Shown: positions 34,762-42,912 of the stretch, in pieces
Layout: every line of letters begins with the position of its first letter
Position numbering within the stretch: position 1 is the first letter of the stretch
Source: CBDFNN01 sp965250215
GTDB lineage: Bacteria > Bacteroidota > Rhodothermia > Rhodothermales > DATKEJ01
Direction: 5' to 3'
NCBI GenBank assembly: GCA_965250215.1
Contig: CBDFNN010000004.1
Span: 3,534,001 to 3,598,000, forward strand
Length of the DNA stretch: 64,000 nucleotides
Notes under the pieces: model-generated
What the model was told of the DNA's origin: nothing
The model's input: the letters and a program-made list of their open reading frames with translations, nothing else
Databases searched by the model: none
Position numbers and translations under genes: made by a program

Positions 34762-37191
34762 CTAGTTCTTTAGTTTTGTCAGCGAAAGAACGACGACCAG
34801 AAACGAACTGATCGGCATTGCAATCGCGGCAATCAATGGATGAACATAGCCAGCCATAGCGAATATCCCAGCTATTAAGTTATAGGCCAAGGAGATTCCA
34901 ATCGCTATTCGAATTCTCGATTCCAGGTTTGTAGATGTCTTAAAGAGTTTGTCAACTCCTTCAAGATGATCTTTCGAAATATAGACGTCTGCTGCAGATA
35001 ATCCAGGAGACATACTTCCAGCTATGGCTATTCCAACAGAAGCATTGCGGAGAGCAGAGGCGTCGTTGATGCCATCGCCGATCATGCTTACGATTCTACC
35101 CTCCTCTACCCACTGCCTTACTAAGGATTCTTTTTCATCGGGAGTTTTGTGACCAAAAAGTCGACTTTCCTCAATCCCGACCGCCTTCCCAATAGTTTGT
35201 ACAAGCTTAGGTTCATCACCGGAAAGAAGAACTATTTCTCTTCCTTGCGCTTTCAATTTCTTTACTAGGGCATTCGAATTTTGGCGAAGCTGATCACCAA
35301 ATTGAACTAGAGCTTTCACTTTCTCATCGACCGAAATGAGAATCGTTGTGTAGAGTGACGATTCGTCGCTGCTTTCAAATACTTCCAATTCATTTCCACG
35401 ATTTGACATCTGACTGACCCAGTCAGGTCGTCCGACTCTTACATGCATTCCGTTTACAATTCCCTCAACACCTTTACCCGATACGAGTTCTCTGTCTCTG
35501 ACGGAGTATGTTTGGCTAGCATCAGCCAAAGAGGAAAAGGCCTGCGCAACGGGGTGGCTTAGTCCCTCCTCTAATTGAGCAGCCATCTGGATTGCTTGTG
35601 AATCTCCTTCGCTTTGTTGAACTCGAAATTTGCCTTCAGTCAGAGTTCCTGTCTTGTCGAATACCACCGTATCAGACTTAGCAAGTCTTCCAAATACGCC
35701 TTCTCCTTTAATATGGACACCCTGTTTGATCAGCCTCGCGATATTGACAGACTCGATCAGAGGGCGCGCCATGGCGATGGCACAAGGGCAAGCGATAACC
35801 AAGAGGGCTACGACGTTCGAGATGGCCATGGTGGAGTCACGAATCGTCCAATAAGCAGCCGTTAATATTGCCAGAAACAAGAGAAAGACTGTAAAAATCG
35901 AACCTAGCTTATCTGTTTTTGACAAATCCAAGACTTCCGACTTTCTAAGCAGACCTTCGATTCGAGTACCGCTTCCGATAGCACTCGCTTTAACTCTCAG
36001 GCTTTGTGAAAGATTAATACCACCCGCCTCGACGTTATCACCAAGTTTTACACCGATCGATTCAGACTCTCCTGTCCAAGCCGCATTGTTCAAATGGGAC
36101 CGACCAACAACTATTTTGCCATCGACAGGGATTAACTCTCCAGGAAGAATTTCTACAATCGATCCTTCCTCCACCTCTTCTACAGCTATGAAATGGCGCC
36201 TCCCATGGCCATCTACTATTCGTAGTAGGTGAGGGAGGATTTCCATTTCTCTCGTTGCCTGTTCCCTCGCCCATCGGAGACTTCTTGTCTGTAACCATCT
36301 TGCAGAAGTCAATGCCGCGATAAGAACCGTGATCGAATCAAACCAAAGGTTTTCTCCTCCAACGATCGTTGCCCATGTGCTGTAGAAGAAGCCCATTAAG
36401 ATTCCTAAAGCAATAGGTACATCCATGTGGAGCTGCCAAATCGATTTCTGAGCCCAACTAGACCTGAGGCTTTTAAAAGCCGGTCTAAAAAATATGGGAC
36501 CGACGAGTGATACTGAAACCAATGCCAAAGCCAGACTAATCCATCTTGCGGCTCCAACAAGTCCTGCATTCCCCTCTCCACTAAGACCGAGGTATTCTGC
36601 CACTGCGAGGAGCATGACATTTCCCGCGACCACCCAGGCAATACCAAGTTTTTTCAGAAGAAAGCGTTCAGCCTTGGAGACTTCTTTCATGTCTTCCCCA
36701 ACTGGGCTTATGGAGTAGTCTCTGTCTTCCAGCCAAGTCGCAATACTGGCGAGCGACACCTTCGTGGGATCCCACTGTGCAAGAATGGTGTGACTTGCCA
36801 GATTTACTCGAATGAATTTTACTCCGTCGATTTCGAAGGGCATATGCTCAATGCTTTTAACACATCCCGCACAGTGAATACCATCTATGAAAAAATTACC
36901 TTCTCGTACTCCGTCCTTCAAAAGAGAGGTATGCCTCTCTAGGTAACTCTCGCTATCGTACTGAGCGTTAATAAAGTTCTCGATAGAGGGCTCGACTTCT
37001 TCCTGTAATTCCTCAGCTGGTTCAAGACCTGACAATTTTTCAATGCCTTGCTCTTCGAGTTCATGTGCGCTCGTCGAGGAGCAGCAAGAACTTGATACTT
37101 CTCCCCCACTACTGCTGCATCCTGAACAGGTCTTTTTCGGAATAACCGGAAGTTCGGGCAAGTTTAGATCCATTTCGGCACTCATGGGCAT
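34762..37191 (-). CDS. ccoI: Copper-exporting P1B-type ATPase for cbb3 oxidase assembly
   Basis: The 809-residue inner-membrane ATPase supplies copper for the cbb3 active site. It has an N-terminal HMA domain (about 95-165, GIHCAGCVKSIEHM), eight membrane helices, the intramembrane copper motif CPC (VIACPCAIAMARP), the phosphorylation site DKTGTLTEG and the hinge GDGINDASAL. Ahead of the HMA domain is a short cysteine cluster (CSGCSSSGGEVSSSCCSS, about 22-39) that may bind metal. The ATG abuts the ccoH stop; a second ATG at 37185 is also possible. Its place after ccoGH fits the FixI/CcoI role rather than general copper tolerance. Confidence 0.93.
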   Translation of the reverse strand: MPMSAEMDLNLPELPVIPKKTCSGCSSSGGEVSSSCCSSTSAHELEEQGIEKLSGLEPAEELQEEVEPSIENFINAQYDSESYLERHTSLLKDGVREGNFFIDGIHCAGCVKSIEHMPFEIDGVKFIRVNLASHTILAQWDPTKVSLASIATWLEDRDYSISPVGEDMKEVSKAERFLLKKLGIAWVVAGNVMLLAVAEYLGLSGEGNAGLVGAARWISLALALVSVSLVGPIFFRPAFKSLRSSWAQKSIWQLHMDVPIALGILMGFFYSTWATIVGGENLWFDSITVLIAALTSARWLQTRSLRWAREQATREMEILPHLLRIVDGHGRRHFIAVEEVEEGSIVEILPGELIPVDGKIVVGRSHLNNAAWTGESESIGVKLGDNVEAGGINLSQSLRVKASAIGSGTRIEGLLRKSEVLDLSKTDKLGSIFTVFLLFLAILTAAYWTIRDSTMAISNVVALLVIACPCAIAMARPLIESVNIARLIKQGVHIKGEGVFGRLAKSDTVVFDKTGTLTEGKFRVQQSEGDSQAIQMAAQLEEGLSHPVAQAFSSLADASQTYSVRDRELVSGKGVEGIVNGMHVRVGRPDWVSQMSNRGNELEVFESSDESSLYTTILISVDEKVKALVQFGDQLRQNSNALVKKLKAQGREIVLLSGDEPKLVQTIGKAVGIEESRLFGHKTPDEKESLVRQWVEEGRIVSMIGDGINDASALRNASVGIAIAGSMSPGLSAADVYISKDHLEGVDKLFKTSTNLESRIRIAIGISLAYNLIAGIFAMAGYVHPLIAAIAMPISSFLVVVLSLTKLKN

Positions 37192-37671
37192 CTAATTTAG
37201 TTCGGTTCTCAAAGTCGTTTTATGCTTTATCCCATCGATTAAAAATTCAAGATCGACATCCCATATTCCCTCTCGTAGGGACTCAACATTGCCGGAATAC
37301 GCACCGTCGCCCAAATACTCCAAGGCGCCCAATGCGATACTTCCTGACAAATCCGGACGATAAAGATTGGCCATGAGCTCAGGCTCGTTTTGAACGCTCA
37401 GGTTTTCACCTGACTTTTGGCAGCGGAGAATGACGCCTTCCTCGACGTGTCGAATTAGATCACAATCGATTTCCCACGATAGTTGTCTATAATTATCAAT
37501 GGCTACTTTGCTTTCATCCCAATCGATGGCTTTTTGATAGTAGTCTTCGACCACTTTTGCACCGCCATCGGACTTCGCAAAAAAGACGACACTCGACATT
37601 AGGACCACGCTTGAAAGAAGAAGCAGGATGACTATGCCGGGCCAAAGGATATGGGGATCTGAAAGTTTCAA
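37192..37671 (-). CDS. ccoH: cbb3 oxidase assembly protein CcoH (FixH family)
   Basis: The 159-residue protein has one N-terminal membrane helix (PGIVILLLLSSVVLMSSVVF) and the FixH pattern VVEDYYQKAIDWDE, with a small beta domain ending in GIWDVDLEFLIDG. It helps stabilise and load the cbb3 oxidase. It ends exactly where ccoI begins and starts 23 bases after ccoG. Confidence 0.9.
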   Translation of the reverse strand: MKLSDPHILWPGIVILLLLSSVVLMSSVVFFAKSDGGAKVVEDYYQKAIDWDESKVAIDNYRQLSWEIDCDLIRHVEEGVILRCQKSGENLSVQNEPELMANLYRPDLSGSIALGALEYLGDGAYSGNVESLREGIWDVDLEFLIDGIKHKTTLRTELN

Positions 37672-37694
37672 GTTGATTTGGTTAAATAGCTAGC

Positions 37695-39128
37695 TTAGTT
37701 GCTCGGCCCAAGAAGTGATATTTCTCGATGGACAATTCCGCCTTCTGAGTTTTCAAGATTGAACACGGCGTTCAGCTTCCGCCCTTCCCGAAATAGCTCA
37801 GCCGGTATGACAACCCATGTCTCGATACGCTTTTGCTCTCCTGCTTTAAGCTCAACCGGGTGAACTCCAACAAATCGGAGCTCTACATTCTCAGGCTCCA
37901 AAACGGAGATCGATACCTTCGTATTATCTGCGAGCTGGTTACGAAGCCGGAATCTAATTCTATTCGATATATTTCCATCGGGCATCTCAACAAAGGGAGC
38001 AGCACCTTGCACCCGACCAAGGTCGACATCCAAGTCGTTTCGCGTACTCAGACCTAGAATGAATATTCCAAACACCGAAATGAGCAAAATCGAGTAAGCA
38101 AGCGTTCTCGGACGAAGAAGTCGCTGAGGATTTCCAGCCATTTTGTTCTCGGATGTATAGCTAATAAGGCCTCTAGGCTTTTCAATTTTGTCCATGATTG
38201 AATCGCAGGCATCTATGCATTGTGTGCAAGCGATGCATTCCATTTGAAGTCCATCTCGAATGTCAATCCCAGTCGGACAAGTGCGGACACAGGCAAAGCA
38301 ATCAATACAATCACCTTTAGCCTCGATCTTACCCGCCTCTTCTTCACGCATGATCTTTTTAGATCGGCGAGCTCGTGGATCTCCTCGTTCAGGATTGTAA
38401 GAGACGATCAAAGAATCGCGATCTAGCAAGACAGACTGCATCCGAGCGTAAGGACATACAATCGTGCACATTTGCTCCCTGAAGTAAGCAAAGTTGAACA
38501 GGATTAGAGCTGTGGTAATAACCATCAATAGGAAAAAACCAAAATGCTCGTTTGGTGAATCGAACAACCAAAAAGACAACTTAGACCAGCCGACAAAATA
38601 TGCCACAAATGTATGTGCTAGAACGAGAGCAATCGATGAGTAAATAACATACTTAAGAGCCTTTCTCCAGGTCTTATCAAAGTTCAATGGACCTGCGTCT
38701 CTCCTTTTTCTTACATGCTCCTTTCCTTCAACGAGCCGTTCGATAGGTCGAAAGATAAACTCTAAATAGACCGTTTGCGGACAGGCCCAGCCGCACCAGA
38801 CACGACCCAAAAGCGCTGTACCAATTACAAATGTCAGTATGAATGCTACTGCCAGAAGCATGAAGAGAAAAGTATCGGTCGGATAGAAGACCAGACCAAA
38901 GAAGCTAAATTCTCTATTAATAAAATCAAGCAAAACGCTTGGACTGCCATTGAAATGAACAATGGGTAGAAGGAGATAGAGAAGAACGAGTAGGTATCCG
39001 ACTACTTTTCTTCGTTTGGCAAATTGGCCTGGAGAAAAAGTCGGATATATCCATTTTCTTTTTCCATCGGCACCTAGTGTTGAAAGAACGTCTTCCGGAG
39101 AATCTAGAATATGTGTCTCCCGTGACAA
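37695..39128 (-). CDS. ccoG: cbb3 oxidase accessory iron-sulfur protein CcoG
   Basis: The 477-residue protein starts best at TTG 39128, 4 bases after the ccoP stop; a longer open frame upstream would overlap ccoP by 89 bases and is not family-like. It has about five membrane helices, with WCGWACPQTVYLEF near the third. A bis-4Fe-4S ferredoxin domain follows (CIDCFACVRTCPTG and CIACTQCIDACD), and then a C-terminal Ig-like domain. CcoG/RdxA reduces copper for delivery to the cbb3 centre. Confidence 0.93.
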   Translation of the reverse strand: MSRETHILDSPEDVLSTLGADGKRKWIYPTFSPGQFAKRRKVVGYLLVLLYLLLPIVHFNGSPSVLLDFINREFSFFGLVFYPTDTFLFMLLAVAFILTFVIGTALLGRVWCGWACPQTVYLEFIFRPIERLVEGKEHVRKRRDAGPLNFDKTWRKALKYVIYSSIALVLAHTFVAYFVGWSKLSFWLFDSPNEHFGFFLLMVITTALILFNFAYFREQMCTIVCPYARMQSVLLDRDSLIVSYNPERGDPRARRSKKIMREEEAGKIEAKGDCIDCFACVRTCPTGIDIRDGLQMECIACTQCIDACDSIMDKIEKPRGLISYTSENKMAGNPQRLLRPRTLAYSILLISVFGIFILGLSTRNDLDVDLGRVQGAAPFVEMPDGNISNRIRFRLRNQLADNTKVSISVLEPENVELRFVGVHPVELKAGEQKRIETWVVIPAELFREGRKLNAVFNLENSEGGIVHREISLLGPSN

Positions 39129-39132
39129 ACTG

Positions 39133-39714
39133 TTAGTATTTATCGCCTTGAGGAGCTTTTGCGTTTGGAGGATTTGTGCCCTCGAGTGATCTGATAAATA
39201 TAATGACCTGAGCCTTCTCATCAGCAGACAAGATTTTTTCCCAGGGTGGCATTCCCTTGGCCAGAACGCCCTCGTTGATCACTTTGATCATCGATTCGTC
39301 ATCTGGACTATGAATCCAATACTCATCCGTCATATTAGGACCGATCGTACCCTGAGCTTGTGGGCCGTGACAGGCTAAACAGTACTGTTGAAATACAGCA
39401 TCACCGGCTTCAAGATTCGCAGGATCTTTCGACATCTCAGCAAGATCAATTCCACCCAAACCTTCGCTAGGTGCTGAATTGTCTTCTTCCATTATCCCCA
39501 TCGCCTCTCTCGTTTCCATCAGGTCGTCCTCATAGTCGTCAACGAATCCAAAAACCGAGATTCCAAAAATATAGAACGGTGCAAAAACTACTCCTATCCA
39601 AAATATCCACGTCCACCATGCTGGCATGGGGTTGTCAAATTCTTGGATCCCGTCGTAGTTGTGATCTCCAATTACATCCCCGTAGACTTCGGGACTATTC
39701 TCCTTTTCAGACAT
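39133..39714 (-). CDS. ccoP: cbb3 cytochrome c oxidase subunit III (CcoP), monoheme form
   Basis: The 193-residue protein has the FixP N-terminal motif (QEFDNPMPAWWTWIFWIGVV), one membrane helix, and a single cytochrome c domain with heme site CLACH and axial Met in GMPPWEKILS. Classical CcoP has two c-type hemes and about 290-300 residues; only one is present here. It passes electrons to CcoO/CcoN. Its ATG overlaps the ccoQ stop by 8 bases. Confidence 0.92.
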   Translation of the reverse strand: MSEKENSPEVYGDVIGDHNYDGIQEFDNPMPAWWTWIFWIGVVFAPFYIFGISVFGFVDDYEDDLMETREAMGIMEEDNSAPSEGLGGIDLAEMSKDPANLEAGDAVFQQYCLACHGPQAQGTIGPNMTDEYWIHSPDDESMIKVINEGVLAKGMPPWEKILSADEKAQVIIFIRSLEGTNPPNAKAPQGDKY

Positions 39715-39877
39715 CGTTCAGACCATCGTTTAATGGAATATTTTTGGCTGCAGTTCGGGATTCTTTCTTCATGCTAAAGGCCTTAAATAGAATCAAACAG
39801 AATGCGAGTAGAAAAAAACCGAGAGCTATTTCCGCAATCAGGCCGGTTTCAATCGCTCGTGTAACTTCTTTAATCAT
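39707..39877 (-). CDS. ccoQ: cbb3 oxidase small subunit CcoQ
   Basis: This 56-residue protein has one membrane helix (IAEIALGFFLLAFCLILFKA) and a short basic then polar tail. It overlaps ccoO by 8 bases at its start and ccoP by 8 bases at its end, in the exact place of ccoQ in the ccoNOQP order. CcoQ stabilises the complex. The sequence is too short for a firm family match, so position carries much of the weight. Confidence 0.85.
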   Translation of the reverse strand: MIKEVTRAIETGLIAEIALGFFLLAFCLILFKAFSMKKESRTAAKNIPLNDGLNDV

Positions 39878-40586
39878 GACTTTCTTGGCTTTCCTCGACT
39901 ACAGCGTGTAAATCCTTTCCGAGGCGTTGCAGGTATGCAATCATCGCGACAATCTCTTTGTCTTCAAGACCTGATTCACCGCCCTGCTCCACAAGTCTCT
40001 CAGCAATCTCGACAGCCTGAATCCGTGCCAAAGAATCGGCGCTCGCTATCTCGTGTTCGCTATAGGGCACTCCGAGTTGTGAATGGACTTTAACTTTCCG
40101 GTTTATTTTGTCAAATTTGATATCCTTCCGAAGAAGCCAATCATATGGTGGCATGATGGAGTTAGGACTGATAGATCTCGGGTCTTCCATGTGGCGAAGA
40201 TGCCAAAGATCCGGGTATTTACCACCGATTCGCGCTAGATCGGGTCCTGTCCTCTTTGAGCCCCACAAATGAGGATGTTCATAGACGTGCTCACCAGGTT
40301 TCGAGTATTCGCCATAGCGTTCGATTTCGTGCTGAAGAGGTCGAATTTGTTGCGAGTGGCAATTATTACAACCTTCTCGGATGTAGATATCTCGCCCTTC
40401 GAGCTCCAGTGGTGTATAGGGCTGGACAGATTCTATAGTAGGTATATTTCCTGGAATCAGAACTAGAGGTAAAAACTCCAAGAGACCTCCAACGAGGACC
40501 GACATCGTGACCAAGATCGAGAAAACAAATGGCCATGACTCGAGCTTTCTGTGAGAACCATCAAGTTTTATATATCGCTTTTGCAT
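39870..40586 (-). CDS. ccoO: cbb3 cytochrome c oxidase subunit II (CcoO)
   Basis: The 238-residue monoheme cytochrome has an N-terminal membrane anchor (FVFSILVTMSVLVGGLLEFL), the CcoO pattern YTPLELEGRDIYIREGCNNC with heme motif CNNCH, then SQQIRPLQHEIERYG, WGSKRTGPDLARIGGKYPD and an axial Met region SIMPPYDWL. It hands electrons to the heme b centre of CcoN. It follows ccoN by 20 bases. Confidence 0.95.
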   Translation of the reverse strand: MQKRYIKLDGSHRKLESWPFVFSILVTMSVLVGGLLEFLPLVLIPGNIPTIESVQPYTPLELEGRDIYIREGCNNCHSQQIRPLQHEIERYGEYSKPGEHVYEHPHLWGSKRTGPDLARIGGKYPDLWHLRHMEDPRSISPNSIMPPYDWLLRKDIKFDKINRKVKVHSQLGVPYSEHEIASADSLARIQAVEIAERLVEQGGESGLEDKEIVAMIAYLQRLGKDLHAVVEESQESHD

Positions 40587-40606
40587 ATTGTAAAAAAGTT
40601 TTCGCT

Positions 40607-42082
40607 TTAGCTAGCCACGGCAATTTCTAGGACGGGATCACTGAGGTCATCTGGTGCAGACCGCATCGTTTTCCAGACGTTAAACGCCATCAGAATGGCT
40701 CCAAGCAGATACAGGGTGCCACCAATCATTCGAACCCAGTACATTGGTACGATCTGAACTACCGTCTCGGCAAAGTCAGGATACACGAGGCGTCCCGTGG
40801 CTTCGAAAGCGCGCCACATCAGACCTTGCGTGATTCCTGCAGCGTACATCGAGAACACGTAGAGTAGCATTCCAATCGTTCCTATCCAGAAATGCGTATT
40901 CGCCAATTTGTCACTCCACAATTTGGTCTTGTAAAGACGAGGAACGAGCCAATAAATCATTCCGAAAATCATAAAGCCATTCCATCCAAGTGCGCCAGCG
41001 TGGACATGGCCAATCGTCCAGTCTGTATAATGGCTTAGAGCATTGACTGACTTGATAGACAGCAAAGGCCCTTCAAATGTCGACATTCCATAGAAAGTGA
41101 TTCCTATAACAAACATTTTTAGGACGACGCTGTCTCGAAGTTTGTGCCATGCTCCTCGTAGTGTAAACAGGCCATTTATCATACCTCCCCAACTAGGCAT
41201 CCAGAGCATCACAGAGAAGACCATTCCAAGAGTAGTTGCCCACTCTGGTAGAGATGTGTAGTGCAGGTGGTGCGGACCCGCCCAAATGTAGATGAATACC
41301 AAACTCCAGAAATGAACTATTGATAGGCGATAGGAGAAAACAGGTCTATCCGCGGCTTTCGGGAGAAAGTAGTACATCAAGCCCAAAAAGGGTGTCGTCA
41401 AGAAGAAAGCGACGGCATTATGACCATACCACCACTGCACCAAAGCATCCTGGACACCTGCATAAATGGGATAGCTCTTGAACATGCTTGCCGGCAGAGC
41501 TAGGCTGTTACCGACGTGTAAAATGGCAACCGTAATGATGGTCGCGATATAAAACCAAAGTGCCACATACAGATGTTTCTCTCTCCTAACCTTCAGGGTG
41601 GCAAAAAAATTGATCGCGAAGATTATCCAAATAAGCGCGATCGCAATGTCGATAGGCCACTCCAACTCGGCGTACTCTTTACTCGTTGTGATACCTAATG
41701 GAAGAGTTATGGCTGCCGATACGATGATGGATTGCCAACCCCAAAAATGAATACGTCCCAAGAGATCGCTATACATTCGAGCCTTACACAATCGCTGCGT
41801 CGAATAATAAATTGCAGCAAAAATCGCATTACCTGCAAATGCAAAAATGACGGCGTTGGTGTGCAGAGGTCTAAGTCGCCCGAAGCTTAGGTATTCACCT
41901 AGATTAGCCTGCCAAAATGGAAGTTGTAGCGCGATAATCGCACCAACCAACATTCCTACAACACCCCAAATAATGGTAGCCCAAGTGAACATTCTCACGA
42001 TTTGCTCATCGTAAGATATCCGTATTAGGCCGGGGCTAAGATTTTCGTTTGTGGCCGGGCCACTTGTAGAGGCATTCTCCAT
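40607..42082 (-). CDS. ccoN: cbb3 cytochrome c oxidase subunit I (CcoN)
   Basis: The 491-residue, 12-helix catalytic subunit reduces oxygen with high affinity at a heme b3-CuB centre. Visible ligands and motifs include RPLHTNAVIFAF (low-spin heme His), VQWWYGHNAVAFFLT (CuB His and the C-family position), IWAGPHHLHYTSLPEWA (paired CuB His) and IGHVHAGALGWNG (heme histidines). It is the first gene of the ccoNOQPGHIS group. The 176-base gap before it contains a TAGGG/CCCTA inverted repeat that may be a control site, and the FixL/FixJ-like pair lies just upstream. Confidence 0.97.
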   Translation of the reverse strand: MENASTSGPATNENLSPGLIRISYDEQIVRMFTWATIIWGVVGMLVGAIIALQLPFWQANLGEYLSFGRLRPLHTNAVIFAFAGNAIFAAIYYSTQRLCKARMYSDLLGRIHFWGWQSIIVSAAITLPLGITTSKEYAELEWPIDIAIALIWIIFAINFFATLKVRREKHLYVALWFYIATIITVAILHVGNSLALPASMFKSYPIYAGVQDALVQWWYGHNAVAFFLTTPFLGLMYYFLPKAADRPVFSYRLSIVHFWSLVFIYIWAGPHHLHYTSLPEWATTLGMVFSVMLWMPSWGGMINGLFTLRGAWHKLRDSVVLKMFVIGITFYGMSTFEGPLLSIKSVNALSHYTDWTIGHVHAGALGWNGFMIFGMIYWLVPRLYKTKLWSDKLANTHFWIGTIGMLLYVFSMYAAGITQGLMWRAFEATGRLVYPDFAETVVQIVPMYWVRMIGGTLYLLGAILMAFNVWKTMRSAPDDLSDPVLEIAVAS

Positions 42083-42211
42083 ATGGTATCAAAATCGTTG
42101 GTGATTGTGATTTAATAATAGAAGGGTTATCCACCCTATTCTGACGGTTAAAAGCCCTTCTAGGCCTCGGTTTACCTTACTGCAACTGCCAGAGTAAACT
42201 GAAGCTGCGTG

Positions 42212-42226
42212 TAGGGGAAAACCCTA
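42212..42226. promoter_or_regulatory. Inverted repeat upstream of ccoN, candidate operator
   Basis: TAGGG and CCCTA are perfect 5-base arms around a 5-base spacer, about 130 bases before the ccoN start codon and between ccoN and the response regulator gene. This is where a FixJ-like regulator could act on the cbb3 genes. No FNR-type TTGAT-N4-ATCAA box was found there. Function is inferred only. Confidence 0.3.
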
Positions 42227-42258
42227 GGTCAATGTACTGAATTTATCGAGATTCTCAG

Positions 42259-42912
42259 TTACGGAGAATTGAGACTTTCGACCCATTGAACCGCATGTTG
42301 TAATAATTCTGTTGCGTTTCCAAAACCCATTTTCTCTTTAATCCGAGCCCTGTAAGATTCGACTGTTTTTCCAGAAAGATGAAGCCGATCTGCAATTTCT
42401 TTAGTCTGAATTCCTTTTCCGGTGAGTTCAAACACTTCAAGCTCTCGATCACTTAGGAGTTCTAGTGGTGAGCTACCAGCGCTCTCTCTACCGCCCATCA
42501 TGCCTCTAAGTAGCCTTTGGTTCACTTCATCACTGACATAAATTCCTCCACCGAGTACCCTTCTAATCGCGGAGACGATGGCAGTGTCAGCCTCTAGCTT
42601 CATAACATAACCTTTCGCTCCAGCACGAACGGCGCGCTCGGCATAGAGAGACTCGTCATGTCTAGACACCACAATAATAAGCAGATTGGGGTAGAGACTG
42701 AGGGCATGTTTGATAAATTCCAAACCATTCATCCCAGGTAGTGAGAGATCGACCACTACTAACTCTGGTAGGTTTGAATTTAGTAGTTCCAAGCCTTCCT
42801 CCGCGCTTGCGGCCTGGCCTGCAACTACCAAGTCTGGCTCTGTTTCTATCGTTAGACCAAGGCCTTTTCTCATCAAGGGATGGTCGTCTATGAGTAAAAT
42901 GCTATAGTTCAT
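42259..42912 (-). CDS. NarL/FixJ-type response regulator
   Basis: The 217-residue protein has a receiver domain (LLIDDHPLMRKGLG, phospho-acceptor Asp55 in VVVDLSLPGMNG, Lys in GYVMK) and a LuxR-type C-terminal helix-turn-helix (LSDRELEVFELTGKGIQTKE, IADRLHLSGKTVESYRARIK). It overlaps the kinase gene by 11 bases, so the two form a translationally coupled pair. Position directly upstream of ccoNOQP makes cbb3 expression the likely target, as in the rhizobial FixLJ system. Confidence 0.9.
   Translation of the reverse strand: MNYSILLIDDHPLMRKGLGLTIETEPDLVVAGQAASAEEGLELLNSNLPELVVVDLSLPGMNGLEFIKHALSLYPNLLIIVVSRHDESLYAERAVRAGAKGYVMKLEADTAIVSAIRRVLGGGIYVSDEVNQRLLRGMMGGRESAGSSPLELLSDRELEVFELTGKGIQTKEIADRLHLSGKTVESYRARIKEKMGFGNATELLQHAVQWVESLNSP

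Noticed and set aside
42083..42258. FNR/Anr box upstream of ccoN
   Set aside because: No TTGAT-N4-ATCAA-like sequence was found; only the TAGGG/CCCTA dyad is present.
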